Source: Nothopassalora personata
Lineage: Eukaryota; Ascomycota; Dothideomycetes; Mycosphaerellales; Mycosphaerellaceae
Length of the DNA: 64,000 nt
NCBI GenBank assembly: GCA_033816765.1
Contig: CM066292.1
Span: 3,100,001-3,164,000, forward strand
Direction: 5' to 3'
The position numbers and the translations under genes were made by a program. Below are positions 50,970 through 61,352 of the stretch, piece by piece. Each line of letters begins with the position of its first letter. Position 1 is the first letter of the stretch. The notes under the pieces are model-generated. The model was not told where the DNA came from. It saw nothing but the letters and a program-made list of their open reading frames with translations, and did no database searches.

Positions 50970-50990
50970 AGAGTGGACTATGCGTTTCCC
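50948..50990 (-). promoter_or_regulatory. Gypsy-2 programmed -1 frameshift signal (GGGAAAC plus hairpin)
   Basis: In the gag frame the coding strand reads G GGA AAC (50990-50984), a canonical -1 slippery heptamer, two codons before the gag TAG (50980-50978). After a 5-nt spacer a hairpin occupies 50978-50948: stem GTCCACT/AGTGGAC, C-C mismatch, stem TGTG/CACA, loop AGCGCAA. Pol is open in the -1 frame from here. Confidence 0.85.
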
Positions 50991-53029
50991 GAACCGCCGC
51001 CGGTGTTATTGCCGTTGCGTCGGTTGGTGCTTGGGTTGTAGCCTGGCGCGTATGGACGCCGGCTAACGTCCTTCAGTGGGCACTGGTCGTAGTCGACACG
51101 GCGGTGACCCACTTCCTCGCACTTCATGCATTTGTTCTGATCAATGCACTCTTGCGCCTTGGCAGCATCCAGTGGCTGCAGGTGCTGGTACTTCTGCGGA
51201 CGGTCGGCCCACTTGGTCTTGGAGTTGGGGTTGGCAGGAGCGTCAGTGCTTCCACCTCTACCTCCACCTGTGGCACCGTCCTTCTTGTCGTCGTTGCCCT
51301 TAGTGTTCTTGGGCTTGTCAGCGGACTGCTTCTTGTGCTTGAGGTCGTACTGCTCGAACTTGTCCTCATAAGTGTACAGCGCAGACACGACCTGATCAAG
51401 GGTCATGTTGGCCGTGTTCTCACTCATGATGCGGTTGTCGTATCTCGCGTTCAGCTTGCGCAGCAGGAAGTCCTTCTCAAGCTTCTTGTCGGCAGCACCG
51501 GCGTCCAGGTTGACAATGTCTGCGTTCTCGCGGAAGATAGGGTAGAACTCGCTGAACTTCTGCTTCTCGCCCTGGTCCAGTGTAGTGAGCTTGGTCATAG
51601 CAGTGGCGTGCGCATTGCGAGTGCCGTAGCGGGCTGCCAGATCGTCCATCATGTCATCAACCGAGGCGTAAGCTGGTGTCGTGCCGCTTGTGACCTTGGT
51701 GAGACTGGGAATCTTGGAGTCGACATACTTCCAGGCTGAGTTCTTGAGCCAGCTTTGGACATTCTGCAGTGAAGCCGTGACAGTGCGGTACTTGGACGCT
51801 GCCAGCCTGGCTTCGGCGGCACGCTGCCACTCTTCGAACTTAATGCCCTTCTCATCCAGTGGGTCGAACTCCTTCGGTGCCTTCGGCTCACTTGACGACT
51901 TAATGCCAGTGGTCATCGTGGAGTCGTATGTGGTGTAGCGGGACTGCGGCTCCTTGCTCTTCGAGCCCTTCTTCTTGGACTTAGAATTCTTGCGCTTGCT
52001 GCCACGACGGTGACCGCGCTCGTCATCGCTGTCGGAGGATTCGGAGTCGGAGGAGTCTGATGATGGGTTGTCGTCTTCTCCAGTCGGCTTTGGCTTGTTG
52101 CCATTGCGACGACGCTCCAGCGACTCCTCGGATTCGGTGCGTGGAGGTGGTGACTCCTTGCGTGAGTCCTTGCGTTGCTTGGATCGCCCACGCTTCTCAC
52201 GTCTCTCCTTTTCCTTCTTCTCAAGCTCCTCGATGCGCTTCTCAGCATCAACAAGCTTAGCCTCAGCTGCCTTGCACTGGGTGCGATACAGCTTCCTCGC
52301 TTCCATGGTCGTGGCCAACTCGGCTTTGACCTTGTCCAGCTCATCCGGGTCGATAATGACTTTGTCGGTGTGCTTCGCAAGTTCTGCCTTCAGCTTGTCC
52401 ACCTCAGCTTGTCTCTGGTCTGCTTCAGCTTGTGCAGTACCAGCTTCGTCCTCGAGTCGATCCATCTGCTCCTTCGCATCCTTGGCCTTGCGAATATTGA
52501 TGCGGTTAGCGAGTTGGAGAGCCTCAATAGTCTTGTGTGCTCGTCGGTGGTCGGACTCGATGTCGACAAGGATCTTGTGGACCTCCTCAGGGTAGTCGTT
52601 GACTCGCTTCTTGAGCTTCTCCGAGCTTAGCCCATTGAGAGACTCGAAGGTGTCTTGAAACTGGTCAACAGTGACCCTCCTCTTCTTCGCACCTGGAGCA
52701 AGAGCCTCGCTCTCATCCTCAGTAATGTCCTCGATGTACTCATCCCCACACAGGTCAGCCAAGTTGAGCTCGGTCTCAACATCCTCCTCCTCGATCTCTT
52801 GGAGTCGGTCGAAGACCTTCTTGTGCTGCTTGTGGTAGGTGTTGTCTTCAGCCGTCAGCTGCTTCAGAACCTCCTCTTCTCTGCCTTGAGTCTGTGTCGC
52901 ATCGCCGTTTGCGTTGTTTGTCGCGTCGGGGGGTAGGACGAAGAGGGAGGATCTGGTGATGTTCGCGCGATGTACGCGGCGGTCAGTAGTCGCCATGTCG
53001 TCGTCGTTATTGTTGTTCTTTCTCGCCAT
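50978..53029 (-). CDS. Gypsy-2 gag polyprotein
   Basis: ATG at 53027-53029, 683 residues. Acidic N-terminal part; coiled coil (about 165-310, AELAKHTDKVIIDPDELDKV and RIEELEKKEKERREKR); an Arg/Ser/Asp low-complexity linker (about 310-390); the capsid-like gag region (about 405-590, KFEEWQRAAEARLAASKYRT to QVVSALYTYEDKFEQYDLKH); a Gly/Asp-rich spacer; and a knuckle CMKCEEVGHRRVDYDQC, where His and the last Cys are seven residues apart instead of four. The Asn-rich start (MARKNNNNDDD) is distinctive. It ends in the frameshift signal. Confidence 0.93.
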   Translation of the reverse strand: MARKNNNNDDDMATTDRRVHRANITRSSLFVLPPDATNNANGDATQTQGREEEVLKQLTAEDNTYHKQHKKVFDRLQEIEEEDVETELNLADLCGDEYIEDITEDESEALAPGAKKRRVTVDQFQDTFESLNGLSSEKLKKRVNDYPEEVHKILVDIESDHRRAHKTIEALQLANRINIRKAKDAKEQMDRLEDEAGTAQAEADQRQAEVDKLKAELAKHTDKVIIDPDELDKVKAELATTMEARKLYRTQCKAAEAKLVDAEKRIEELEKKEKERREKRGRSKQRKDSRKESPPPRTESEESLERRRNGNKPKPTGEDDNPSSDSSDSESSDSDDERGHRRGSKRKNSKSKKKGSKSKEPQSRYTTYDSTMTTGIKSSSEPKAPKEFDPLDEKGIKFEEWQRAAEARLAASKYRTVTASLQNVQSWLKNSAWKYVDSKIPSLTKVTSGTTPAYASVDDMMDDLAARYGTRNAHATAMTKLTTLDQGEKQKFSEFYPIFRENADIVNLDAGAADKKLEKDFLLRKLNARYDNRIMSENTANMTLDQVVSALYTYEDKFEQYDLKHKKQSADKPKNTKGNDDKKDGATGGGRGGSTDAPANPNSKTKWADRPQKYQHLQPLDAAKAQECIDQNKCMKCEEVGHRRVDYDQCPLKDVSRRPYAPGYNPSTNRRNGNNTGGGSGNA

Positions 53030-53175
53030 CAGCTGTCGTGTTAGCCTTGGACTTACTCAAGGTGCGACTCGATTTGAGTCTGGCACCTAATATCTCAGCA
53101 CTCCTAGGTGCTGTCGCGTTTGCTTATGCGATCTCCCGATCGCAGCTTCTCGTGTCTTTCTACACGTTGGTAATG

Positions 53176-53185
53176 GTCTATTCGA
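53176..53185 (-). promoter_or_regulatory. Gypsy-2 self-priming primer-binding site
   Basis: Coding strand TCGAATAGAC lies 2 nt inside the 5' LTR and is the exact reverse complement of GTCTATTCGA within the LTR (53230-53239). The position equals that in Gypsy-1 while the bases differ. Confidence 0.78.
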
Positions 53186-53187
53186 AG

Positions 53188-53379
53188 TGTCACAAGCAGG
53201 TGCAAGCACGTGGTCGGATAAGGTACAAGTCGAATAGACGGTCTATCTAAGAGAGGCGCGGAGGGCGCGAGGTAGATATACACGCGCCAAGCCCTCGGGC
53301 CGGCTTAGTCAGCGGCGCGCGCGGGATCCACGCACGTGCGCGCGGGTCCAAGTGAATGATGGGCGCCGGTACGGTGACA
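53188..53379 (-). repeat. Gypsy-2 5' LTR (192 bp)
   Basis: Promoter LTR, identical by eye to 45965-46156, with target duplication tagta after it. Confidence 0.95.
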
Positions 53380-56300
53380 TAGTAGTAATATAAAGATGTC
53401 TTTATAGAGGGTGCTTTCTATAAACGTATTGTTTATATCCACTTAGTAAAGATAGAGATCCTTCTTACATACAATAGCTATAAATACCCTAAGGGTGTCC
53501 TATCTAACTGTAGGCGCAAATGTCTCTATAAAGTTAACACTAAACTTCTATAAAAAGCCCCTTGCAACTAGCCTAGCCTTAAACTTTTCAATAGCTCTAC
53601 TAATGCTTCTTTTAATATTAAAGACCTATCTTAACGTAACTAAGTTTACTCCTTTTAGTAGAACAGCATTCTCCTAGGTGTTGTTGCTCTATAGAGCATC
53701 TAGCTCCTTCTAGATTGCTTCCTTCTAAAGGTGTCCCTATTTCTTGTTATTTATAGCATCCTTATAGGACTTTAGAATTGGGATCTCTTACTTGTATACA
53801 ATAACTTCTATAGTTGCTATAAAGGCTATCTCCTTAACTTCTTCTAGGAATTTACTATCCTATAGTACTGAATTATCTACTAATTGTATAGCTATAAAGA
53901 AAGCTTAGTAGTAAGCAGCAAGGTTCTCTAAGAGGTCTATTGCTTCTCCTACTTTAGTAGCTAGTTTAGGTATAGGGACTATAGATCTTAGGGCTTTCTA
54001 TTTCTATTTATAGCCCTTACTATTATGGTTAGCCCTCCTCTTACTAAGGGATGATCTAAGAGTAGTTACTTGTGTCCTAGTAACATTCTTTTCCTAGAGA
54101 TCTAGTAAGCTTATCTTAATTAGCTTATCGATTTTCTAAAATTCCCCTATATTCTTTAGAGGCTAGGGAAGTTGCATAAACAGCTTTTTTAGCTAGGCTG
54201 TTACTAGGCTGCTCTGCTAAATGATTAAATGGTGAATAGGTTACTCTAAGGATATGTCCTTCCTTAGCCTCCCTAAGGGTCTCCTAGCTAGTGTATTGCT
54301 TGATAGATTCAATTTTGTAACATTAAGATCTATATCACCTCTAGGTTAGTCCTTAAAGAAGTCTATATGTATGTGTTGTTTTATAGCTTTTATGTCTAGT
54401 TCCTAAAAGAGCTAGGCCTTAGCTGTGTTTTTAACGTATCTAATAAAAACTGCTTCTTTGCCTCTGTTTATTAGTTTATCACTTCTTGCCTATTAAGGCT
54501 AGGATCTTGTGTCTATATAGATAATAGCTTTGTATCCCTAAACCTTTAAATGGTTAATAGTTGGCTTAATACTATTAAAGGCTTTATCTAGTGAAACCTT
54601 GAACCTATTATAGTCTAGACTATTTAGTAGTTTATTCCTTATATAGGTTTAGGCTTCTAGTGCTTTAGGCTAGAATTCAATTGGCATCTTAGCTGTCACC
54701 GTACCGGCGCCCATGTACCTTATCCGACCACGTGCTTGCACCTGCTTGTGACACTAGCCTCTTTAAGCATTGCCCTTATAGAGTCTTCTAAGGTTTATAT
54801 TGACCTTTTAACTAGTCTATTTTAGAGCGAGTTAAATGCCTTAGTATACTCTAGCCCGATTCCTAAATCCTTCTCCTACTGCTTAACTAATGCAATAAGT
54901 TCCCTTGCATTATTAAGCCTAACTGCTTTTAACTGTACTGATAATTTCCTCTCTGCCTTAATCTTCTAGTTCTAGAGAGCAACTAGAGTATCTTCTCTTT
55001 TCTTAAGAGGACAGGTCCACTTTTTTCTAGAGAAGTTGTTAACAATCTTAAGCTAGTATTTGAACCCTAGCCTTAATGTTAGTAGTAGACCACATATATT
55101 AATAGATATAAGGGCAAGTCTTTTAGGTCTTCTCTTAGTAACTTTGCCTTTGTACTTCTTTATCTTTACTATTGAACACACTCTACACTAGTGGAAGCTA
55201 TCCCTAGGAATAGGAATAGGTTCTTTTAAGTCTATTACCTTATAAAGATTCTAGAGCAAGTTCTTCCTAAAGTGTGTAAATCTTCTATACTAAAGCTCCT
55301 ACTGTTTTAGGTTAGTCTCTAATTTAGTAGTTATAAAGGCATTCTCTATTAGTGGTGCACATAATAAGTGATGTGCCCTTTCTTATAGTAGAGGAGAAAT
55401 CTTATTAATAAATAGAACCCCCTTAAGAAGCCTTGTCTAGACAACAGTTTAGCTAGAGGGGGATATAAGAGAAAATAAAGGAGGTTAGACACTAAACTGC
55501 TTGCTAAACTAGTTCTAAGAAACTAGGTTCACCCCTAGCTTAGGTATAAGTAGAACATCTTCTAAGACAACTTTCCTACTAGATCTCCTACTTATCTCTA
55601 CAGTCCTAATATAAGTGGCTAATAAATGCCTACCTCCTACTTTGATCCATTTCTTCTTTGTTAAGGGAGTTATAGATCTAAAGAGGCAGTTCTAGTTAGT
55701 TATATAGGATAAAGTATAAGAATTAAGTAACTACTCTAATAAGGGGAACTTGCCTTAGACTTCTGCAGTTAAGTAAGCTACTTCATTATACTCATTATTA
55801 TTAGACATTGTCTTCTAGGATGAGTTGCATAAGTTAGGTAGCTCTTAGGTAGAGAAACCTTTCTTAGTCTTCCTTGTTTTAGAGGAAGGAGACTAGGCCT
55901 AGTTCTTCTAGAGTGACAGTATATTAGAGCTAAGTTTCTTTACCATTTTCTTAAGTTCCTCTATAGAGGACTTCTCTCTTAGTGTTCTTCTTAAAGATAG
56001 TAGTAGAGATCTTCTCTTCTTAATATATGTTACATTCTAGGAGGATAGTGCTTAGGAATAAGATCTAAGGACCTTCTTTGCCTTAGAGAGACTAGGGTAG
56101 TCCTTAATAAGATGGTCCTTCTTATAGAGAAGGTAGGAAAGTGATCTTACCTAACCTAAGGGCCTAACCTAGGTAGCTACTATACTATACTTAGCCTTAG
56201 AGGGATTCAATCTGGCCTCTTAAGCCTTAAGGATCTTTAAGGTCCTTTTATAATCTATCTTTGGCTAAGCTATAATAGTATCCCTAGCCACATAGTAGTT

Positions 56301-57301
56301 AGGTGGTAGTGAGCTTAAAAGCTAGGTTATTCTTACATTAGCTTTCCTATAGTGCTAGCCCTCTAGGTCAACATTAGCAATCCTCCTTCTAAGAGACACT
56401 AGGTGTGCCTATATAGATCTAATAGTGAACTCTTTACTTATCTTAAAGTTCATAAACTGTTTTATAAGCTTATGTGCATAGGTTAGTAACACCTAGCTAT
56501 ACTTGTTCTAGAGATGCACCTATATCTTAGCAGCTTTTCTAGATTCGCAAGAGCCCTTAAGCTTAAATTTATCTTCTTCTATGATCCTACTTAGGATACT
56601 GAAGTAGCAAGCTACATTTTATTTTGTCTATGTTAGTGCATTAAGAATCTCTTTAATCTTAGTCTCTTCCTAGAGTTTTAGGTTCTTACCCTTAATATTA
56701 TTAAATAACACTTCCAATAGGTCATTAATTGCAAAGAATGCTAACTGGCTCTCTATCTTGTATCTCTAAAGGTTGAACTATCTCTTCTAATTATCTCTCC
56801 TAAGAATTGGGATTTTAGTTCCCTTCTCTTCTCCTTTCTCTTAGTATAAATCTATAATGAATTGAATGTAATAAAACAAGGTGTATATGCTTTAAAGTCG
56901 TAGCTTAGGTCCTACTAAGGCTTTTAGTATAGAATAGTAAGGTTCGTAGGTGTAGATACTAAGGCCTACTTAGTAGGGTAAAGAAAGAGCGGTGTAGTCT
57001 CGGAGCTAGGACACAGGTCTATCTCTCCTAGTAGAGTTCCAAATGACTTACTTAAAGTCCTTCTTAATAGTATCTCGATGCAGTTCTACCTACAGAGTGT
57101 CTTTAAGGTATTAGCTTATAATAAGCCGTATAGAGTCCTTTTCTAGATTACCTATTACTTAGTATTAAACTAAGCTCCTTAATAGGACAGATAGGGTAGA
57201 CTTCTGCTTCCTAGATGTTTTCTGCTATAATAGCAAGGGATACAAGTAACCTGTACTAATATAGGTTGCTCTTACTTCTACACAAACTCGGACTTATAAC
57301 C
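53380..57301 (-). pseudogene. Copia gag, protease, integrase and RT (N-terminal part), RIP-killed
   Basis: Minus translation from about 56.9 kb gives a Copia gag (for example SQLAFFAINDLLEVLFNNIK and ITLLSSLPPNYY-like text with RIP stops), a degraded zinc knuckle, and a protease region with LLNSYTLSYIT. Integrase follows to about 54.7 kb, where a 60-bp solo LTR is inserted, then RT until Gypsy-2. TAG and TAA stops are scattered throughout. Confidence 0.8.
54694..54753 (+). mobile_element. Internally deleted solo LTR of the Gypsy-2 family (60 bp)
   Basis: Has the first 21 and last 39 bases of the 192-bp Gypsy-2 LTR (read in plus) with the middle 132 missing. Flanks ttagc and ctagc differ at one C/T site, as a target duplication hit by one transition would. 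Not RIPped otherwise. Confidence 0.85.
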
Positions 57302-57548
57302 TGTTAAGTTAAGACCTAACAGGATACGTAGTTGGCAGCGGAGTGGAGTAAGAGATCAATCTTCAACTAGCTAATAGCCATAGGGCATGCAGCAATATAT
57401 TAGGAACAAATGTGTTAATTGTGTTAGATGTCTATCTAAGCTAAAGGGGAGAGAAGGTGTCTTCCGACAAGCTAAGTTATCGTGGATGCCTTAGGCTATT
57501 AGATCATAACCTAACTGTTAGCTCCCCTTGAGATGCTACATCTTAACA
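57302..57548 (-). repeat. Copia 5' LTR (247 bp)
   Basis: Pairs with 44450-44696. On the coding strand it is followed by GGTTATAAGTCCGAG, a possible primer site (RIP-altered). Target duplication gggtc at 57549-57553. Confidence 0.9.
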
Positions 57549-60500
57549 GGGTCGATAGATATTCCTATAGTGCTAATAATAAAGCCTAAGAACTTAACTT
57601 CTTTCTTATAGAATTTGCATTTCTCGGGTACCGTCTTAAATCCTAAACGCGTAAGTCGTTTAAATACGTCCTAGACTTGTTTTATGTAATTCTAAAGAGA
57701 TCCTTTCGTATAGACTAATATGTTATCTATATAAGCGATAACGTATACATCGAGTAGGTCTCTAAGTATCTCGTTAATAAGGTCCTAATAGGATGCGGGT
57801 ACGTTAGTTAATCCTATTAGTATAACTAAGAATTTGTAAAGTCCGTATCTTATCCTAAAAGCGGTTTTCTATTCTTCTCCTTCTACTATCCGTATAGCGT
57901 AGAAGGCATCTCGTAGGTTAATCTTCGTATACTAGTCTAATCCGGTTAATCTATCTTATACTTCTTCGATGTTAGGTAGCGGGTATCGGTTCTTAATCGT
58001 AATCTCGTTTAACTTCCTATAGTCTTATACGAGTCGTAACTTCCCGTTTGCTTTTAGAACGAACATATATAGAGTTCCTATACTTAAGGTAGATCTTCTT
58101 ATCTATCCTTTAGCTAGCTTCTCCTTTAGCTATTCTCGTAGGGTCTATAGCTCTTTCTTAGACATTTAATATAGGGGTCCCTATAGAGGCTCTTTCCCTA
58201 GCTAAATGTTAATCTTATAATCCTATAGGCGGTACTTAGGTAAGGCGGTTTTGCCTCTCTCCTCTTTAAAGAGTCGCGACTACTTACGATACTCCTTAGG
58301 AATACTTAACTCTAAGATGTTAGTATTCTTCGATAGTACGTTACTTCTATTACTTCTAGTAACTTCGTAACCCGGCGGCCCTACGCTAGTATCTATTCCG
58401 GTCGAAGGTAGTTCTTAATTTCTTCTATTCGGCGTAAGCTCGAATGCATTAAGCTATTTCCTTACCTTATCTACTATCGTCCGCTATCGATACGTAGGCT
58501 AAATGTCGACAATATAATCGTATTCCCTAAATATAAGTACTCCTCTTCTCTAGTCGATAACTAGATTATGCTTTCCTAACTAAGGTATATCTAATACTAT
58601 ATTATAACTAGCTATATTAGTAATATCTAAGGTAATATTCTCGTAGTGCTATTAGATAGCTAGTAGCAATAGTGTCGTCTCCTATTCTACGCTAGGTAAC
58701 GATAATCCGTCTACCGCGATTAACTCGTAACCCTATTTCTTCTTTAGGGTAGCTAACCCGTTTCTTCTTACGAAAGACTCGGAGATAAAATTCCCCGCTA
58801 CTCCTAAGTCGATTATAATACTAGTCTTATGTCCGTTAACGATTACTTATATCTAGAAAACTGTGTTTAATGTCGATGCGTAAGCCTAAGTATTATATAA
58901 CTCCCTTAAGTCGCTTATTCCTAGGGAGCTAATTCTTTTCCCGAATAGTATATAGTTTGCTATACTTTGTACCTAGAGGCTTCGGCTAGAACCTATAGCC
59001 CGTTACCCTATGTCTACACTTATAGCCTATTACGTTCCTAGATCTTCTACGATTCTAAGTAGAGAGCCCGTACGTACTATACTACTATTCGTAGTTCGTT
59101 TAAGACGAAAGTTCCTACCGGTATTAGGTATCCGGTATCCGTTATTCGGCTTCCTATAGGTAGTCGTTCGATAACCGCTTTAGCTAAGTTCTTAGTATTG
59201 TTTATAGTTAGGTAGCTCTATACTATGCCCCTTATTGTATTAAGTGTCTTGTCGAATTCGTTAGGGTTTAGGTATCGTTTCCCTAAGAACTTTAGTAGGA
59301 ATTCTTCGTACCTTCGTCAGAGGTAGATAATTAACTTATAGAGTTTCCTTAGCGCGTCTACCGTAAACGTATATACTTCGTTTTCGTCGTCCGTATCGCT
59401 CTCTTCTTCCTTAGATAAGTCCTCGCTTAACTCTTCCGGTACGTAATTTTCTTCGATAGTATCTAGTTCGTTTCTTTATTATTCTAGTACTAGTAACTAG
59501 CGTCCGTCCTATTCTAGATCCTAGTTTTCTTTATTATTATTATCGAAGTAAGATTCGTCTATATCTACTTCCTAGAGCTTGTTTCGTCCGTATTAAGCTC
59601 CTAGGGTTCCTACTAGTTATCGTAGCTAGTACCCTACGCCTAACTTAGCGTCGTAGTAGGTTTAATACGAGTTCTAGTAATAGAATCGCTAATAAAGGCT
59701 TCCGTAACAATGTCGAGATTCCTTCTCGACTTTGTAGTTAACTCCTCGTACTATTATACTAAACAATCTAATAGTCTTTAATTATTAGGTATTTAGTAGT
59801 AGTATATATTATCGAATATAGTATCCTCCTCGTCCTTATAAGGGGTCTAGGAGAGGCATCGCAACCCGATTACTATCCTTCTCCTCTACTCTCTAGGTAT
59901 AGTTAAATTGTCGGGGTCTAATACTACTCCTAGATTTGTCTACCTTTAGTTGTATTATATTAAATTGCTCGCGGCGTACTATATTCTTACCGCGGCAATC
60001 CCGCGCTATATAGCCTTCTTTACTATAGGCGTAGTATATAAGTTTTCCTTTTCCTTTAAAGGGCTTTCCGTAGCCCCTACTCTTATTAATCCTCCGTCCT
60101 CGTTAGGTAACGTCTAGTTCTATTAGCTACAGTCTATAGTAGGGCTAGCTTTATCGTAAGAATTCTCCCTTCGTAACGTACCCTCCTAAGGGTCTACGAT
60201 CCGGAGCGTATCCTACTATACCTCCTACTTTAGAGTCGTATTTCTTTTCCTAGTATCGCTCCTAGAGCTAGTTATCGATGTCGATCGACGCCTTTATTAG
60301 CTCTTCGAGGTTAGTAATCGTTCCTCCGTGTCTTATTAACTCGTCCTTAACGGAGTCCTTAAGTCCTCGTCGGAATATAGTTATTAACGCCGTCTAGTCC
60401 TATCCGGTAATTTACCCGTATTCTTCGAATTTAGTAGCATACTCTAAAGTAGACGTCTTCTACTTTAGATGTTAAATGATTTATATAGCCTATTAGACTT

Positions 60501-60936
60501 CGTTCGAGGTTCTAAAGATTAACTTTATCTTATCTTTAAAAAGGGTATAGCTCCTAAACATTCTAGTAGGGTCTAGTCGTCCTATACCTTTAAGGTATTC
60601 CTTAAGGTAAGGTTTAATCTAGTTCTACGCGCTTCCGCGAAGGTACGTAATAGTAAAGATAGTTCTCTTATTAGTATTAACTAGGTTAAATATAAGGTAT
60701 ATATCTATCTAGTTAACCTAGTTGTCGAACTTAGCCCTCTCTCTATAGAAGAGATCTAGCTTAGTAGCCTTAATATCGTTCTTCCTTAGAGTAGGCTCGT
60801 TATCGTTATTAGACTTATCGTCCTTCGTAGTAGTCTATCGTAGTAGCGTACGGCGGATGCTTCCTACTTCGCTAGGGACGGGTGTCCCCCTACTAGCTAC
60901 TTAAGTAGCGCTTATCCTAAGGGCGTTTAAAGTATT
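57549..60936 (-). pseudogene. Element B 5' half: gag, protease, RT, RIP-killed
   Basis: Reverse complement matches element A from gag (about 60.8-60.0 kb) through protease to the RT box. The RT box at 57,721-57,736 reads AYIDN, so the second catalytic Asp is Asn by a RIP-type change (codon at 57722-57724). Element A keeps YIDD at the same place. Stops are dense. Confidence 0.85.
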
Positions 60937-61352
60937 ATGTCTCGTTCTAGGGCTAGTCTCGAAAGAGATATAAGTTAAGTTACGTAGCGGTATTCTTTAG
61001 AGAGGCTAACGTAAGTTAAGCGAAGGTAAATAATTAGGGTAAGAGTATATTCTAATTAGTAAGATAGTAATATAAGTTAAACGCATTAGAACTATAAGGG
61101 TTTCTAGCGTTCCTAAATACAAAGGAGATATTGCTATGTCTTAGCTCTATAGTCGACTGTTTGACTAATCGACCGGTCGTCTAGTCGTCTAGTCGCCTAG
61201 CTTTACGTGTTCGACTATATAGGTTCGCTACGGTCGCGTACGTAACCTAATCGCGTTAAAGGTCTAAGCAATTAGACCTTATCTTCTAGTTTCTATATTC
61301 CTAGTACGTATCTTACGGGACTCTCTTTCTCTCGTTCTTTAAAACCGTAATA
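60937..61352 (-). repeat. Element B 5' LTR (416 bp)
   Basis: On the minus strand it starts TATTACGG and ends GAGACATAATA. Its second half matches the LTRs of element A; its outer part has no match in the putative 3' LTR at 41,217-41,637. Confidence 0.7.

Larger units (their letters stand above)
45965..53379 (-). mobile_element. Gypsy-2: intact Ty3/Gypsy chromovirus-type retrotransposon
   Basis: A 7,415-bp element in minus orientation with two 192-bp LTRs (TGTCAC...GTGACA) identical by eye and target duplication tagta (45960-45964 and 53380-53384). It is inserted in the RT region of the Copia. Gag and pol are open, base composition is normal, and it has a polypurine tract, self-priming site and -1 frameshift signal. 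It is related to Gypsy-1 (same order, same pol tail motif) but clearly a different family. Confidence 0.95.
44450..57548 (-). mobile_element. Ty1/Copia retrotransposon, lightly RIPped, interrupted by Gypsy-2
   Basis: Two 247-bp LTRs (TGTTAAG...CTTAACA) with target duplication gggtc (44445-44449 and 57549-57553) inside element B. About 5.6 kb without its own insertions. Minus orientation: gag near 56.9-56.0 kb, protease and integrase to about 54.7 kb, RT split by Gypsy-2, then RNase H near 45.5-44.9 kb. Stop codons of RIP type break every long frame, but much CpA and TpG remains. Confidence 0.92.
41217..61352 (-). mobile_element. Element B: RIP-inactivated Ty3/Gypsy retrotransposon, split by a Copia
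   Basis: Minus orientation, about 7.0 kb after removing the 13.1-kb Copia insertion at 44,450-57,548. Homologous to A through gag, pol and chromodomain. Putative 3' LTR 41217-41637 and 5' LTR 60937-61352 share their central part but differ in their outer parts, and no target duplication matches (41212-41216 gaggg against 61353-61357 accgc). Heavily RIPped throughout. Confidence 0.82.
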
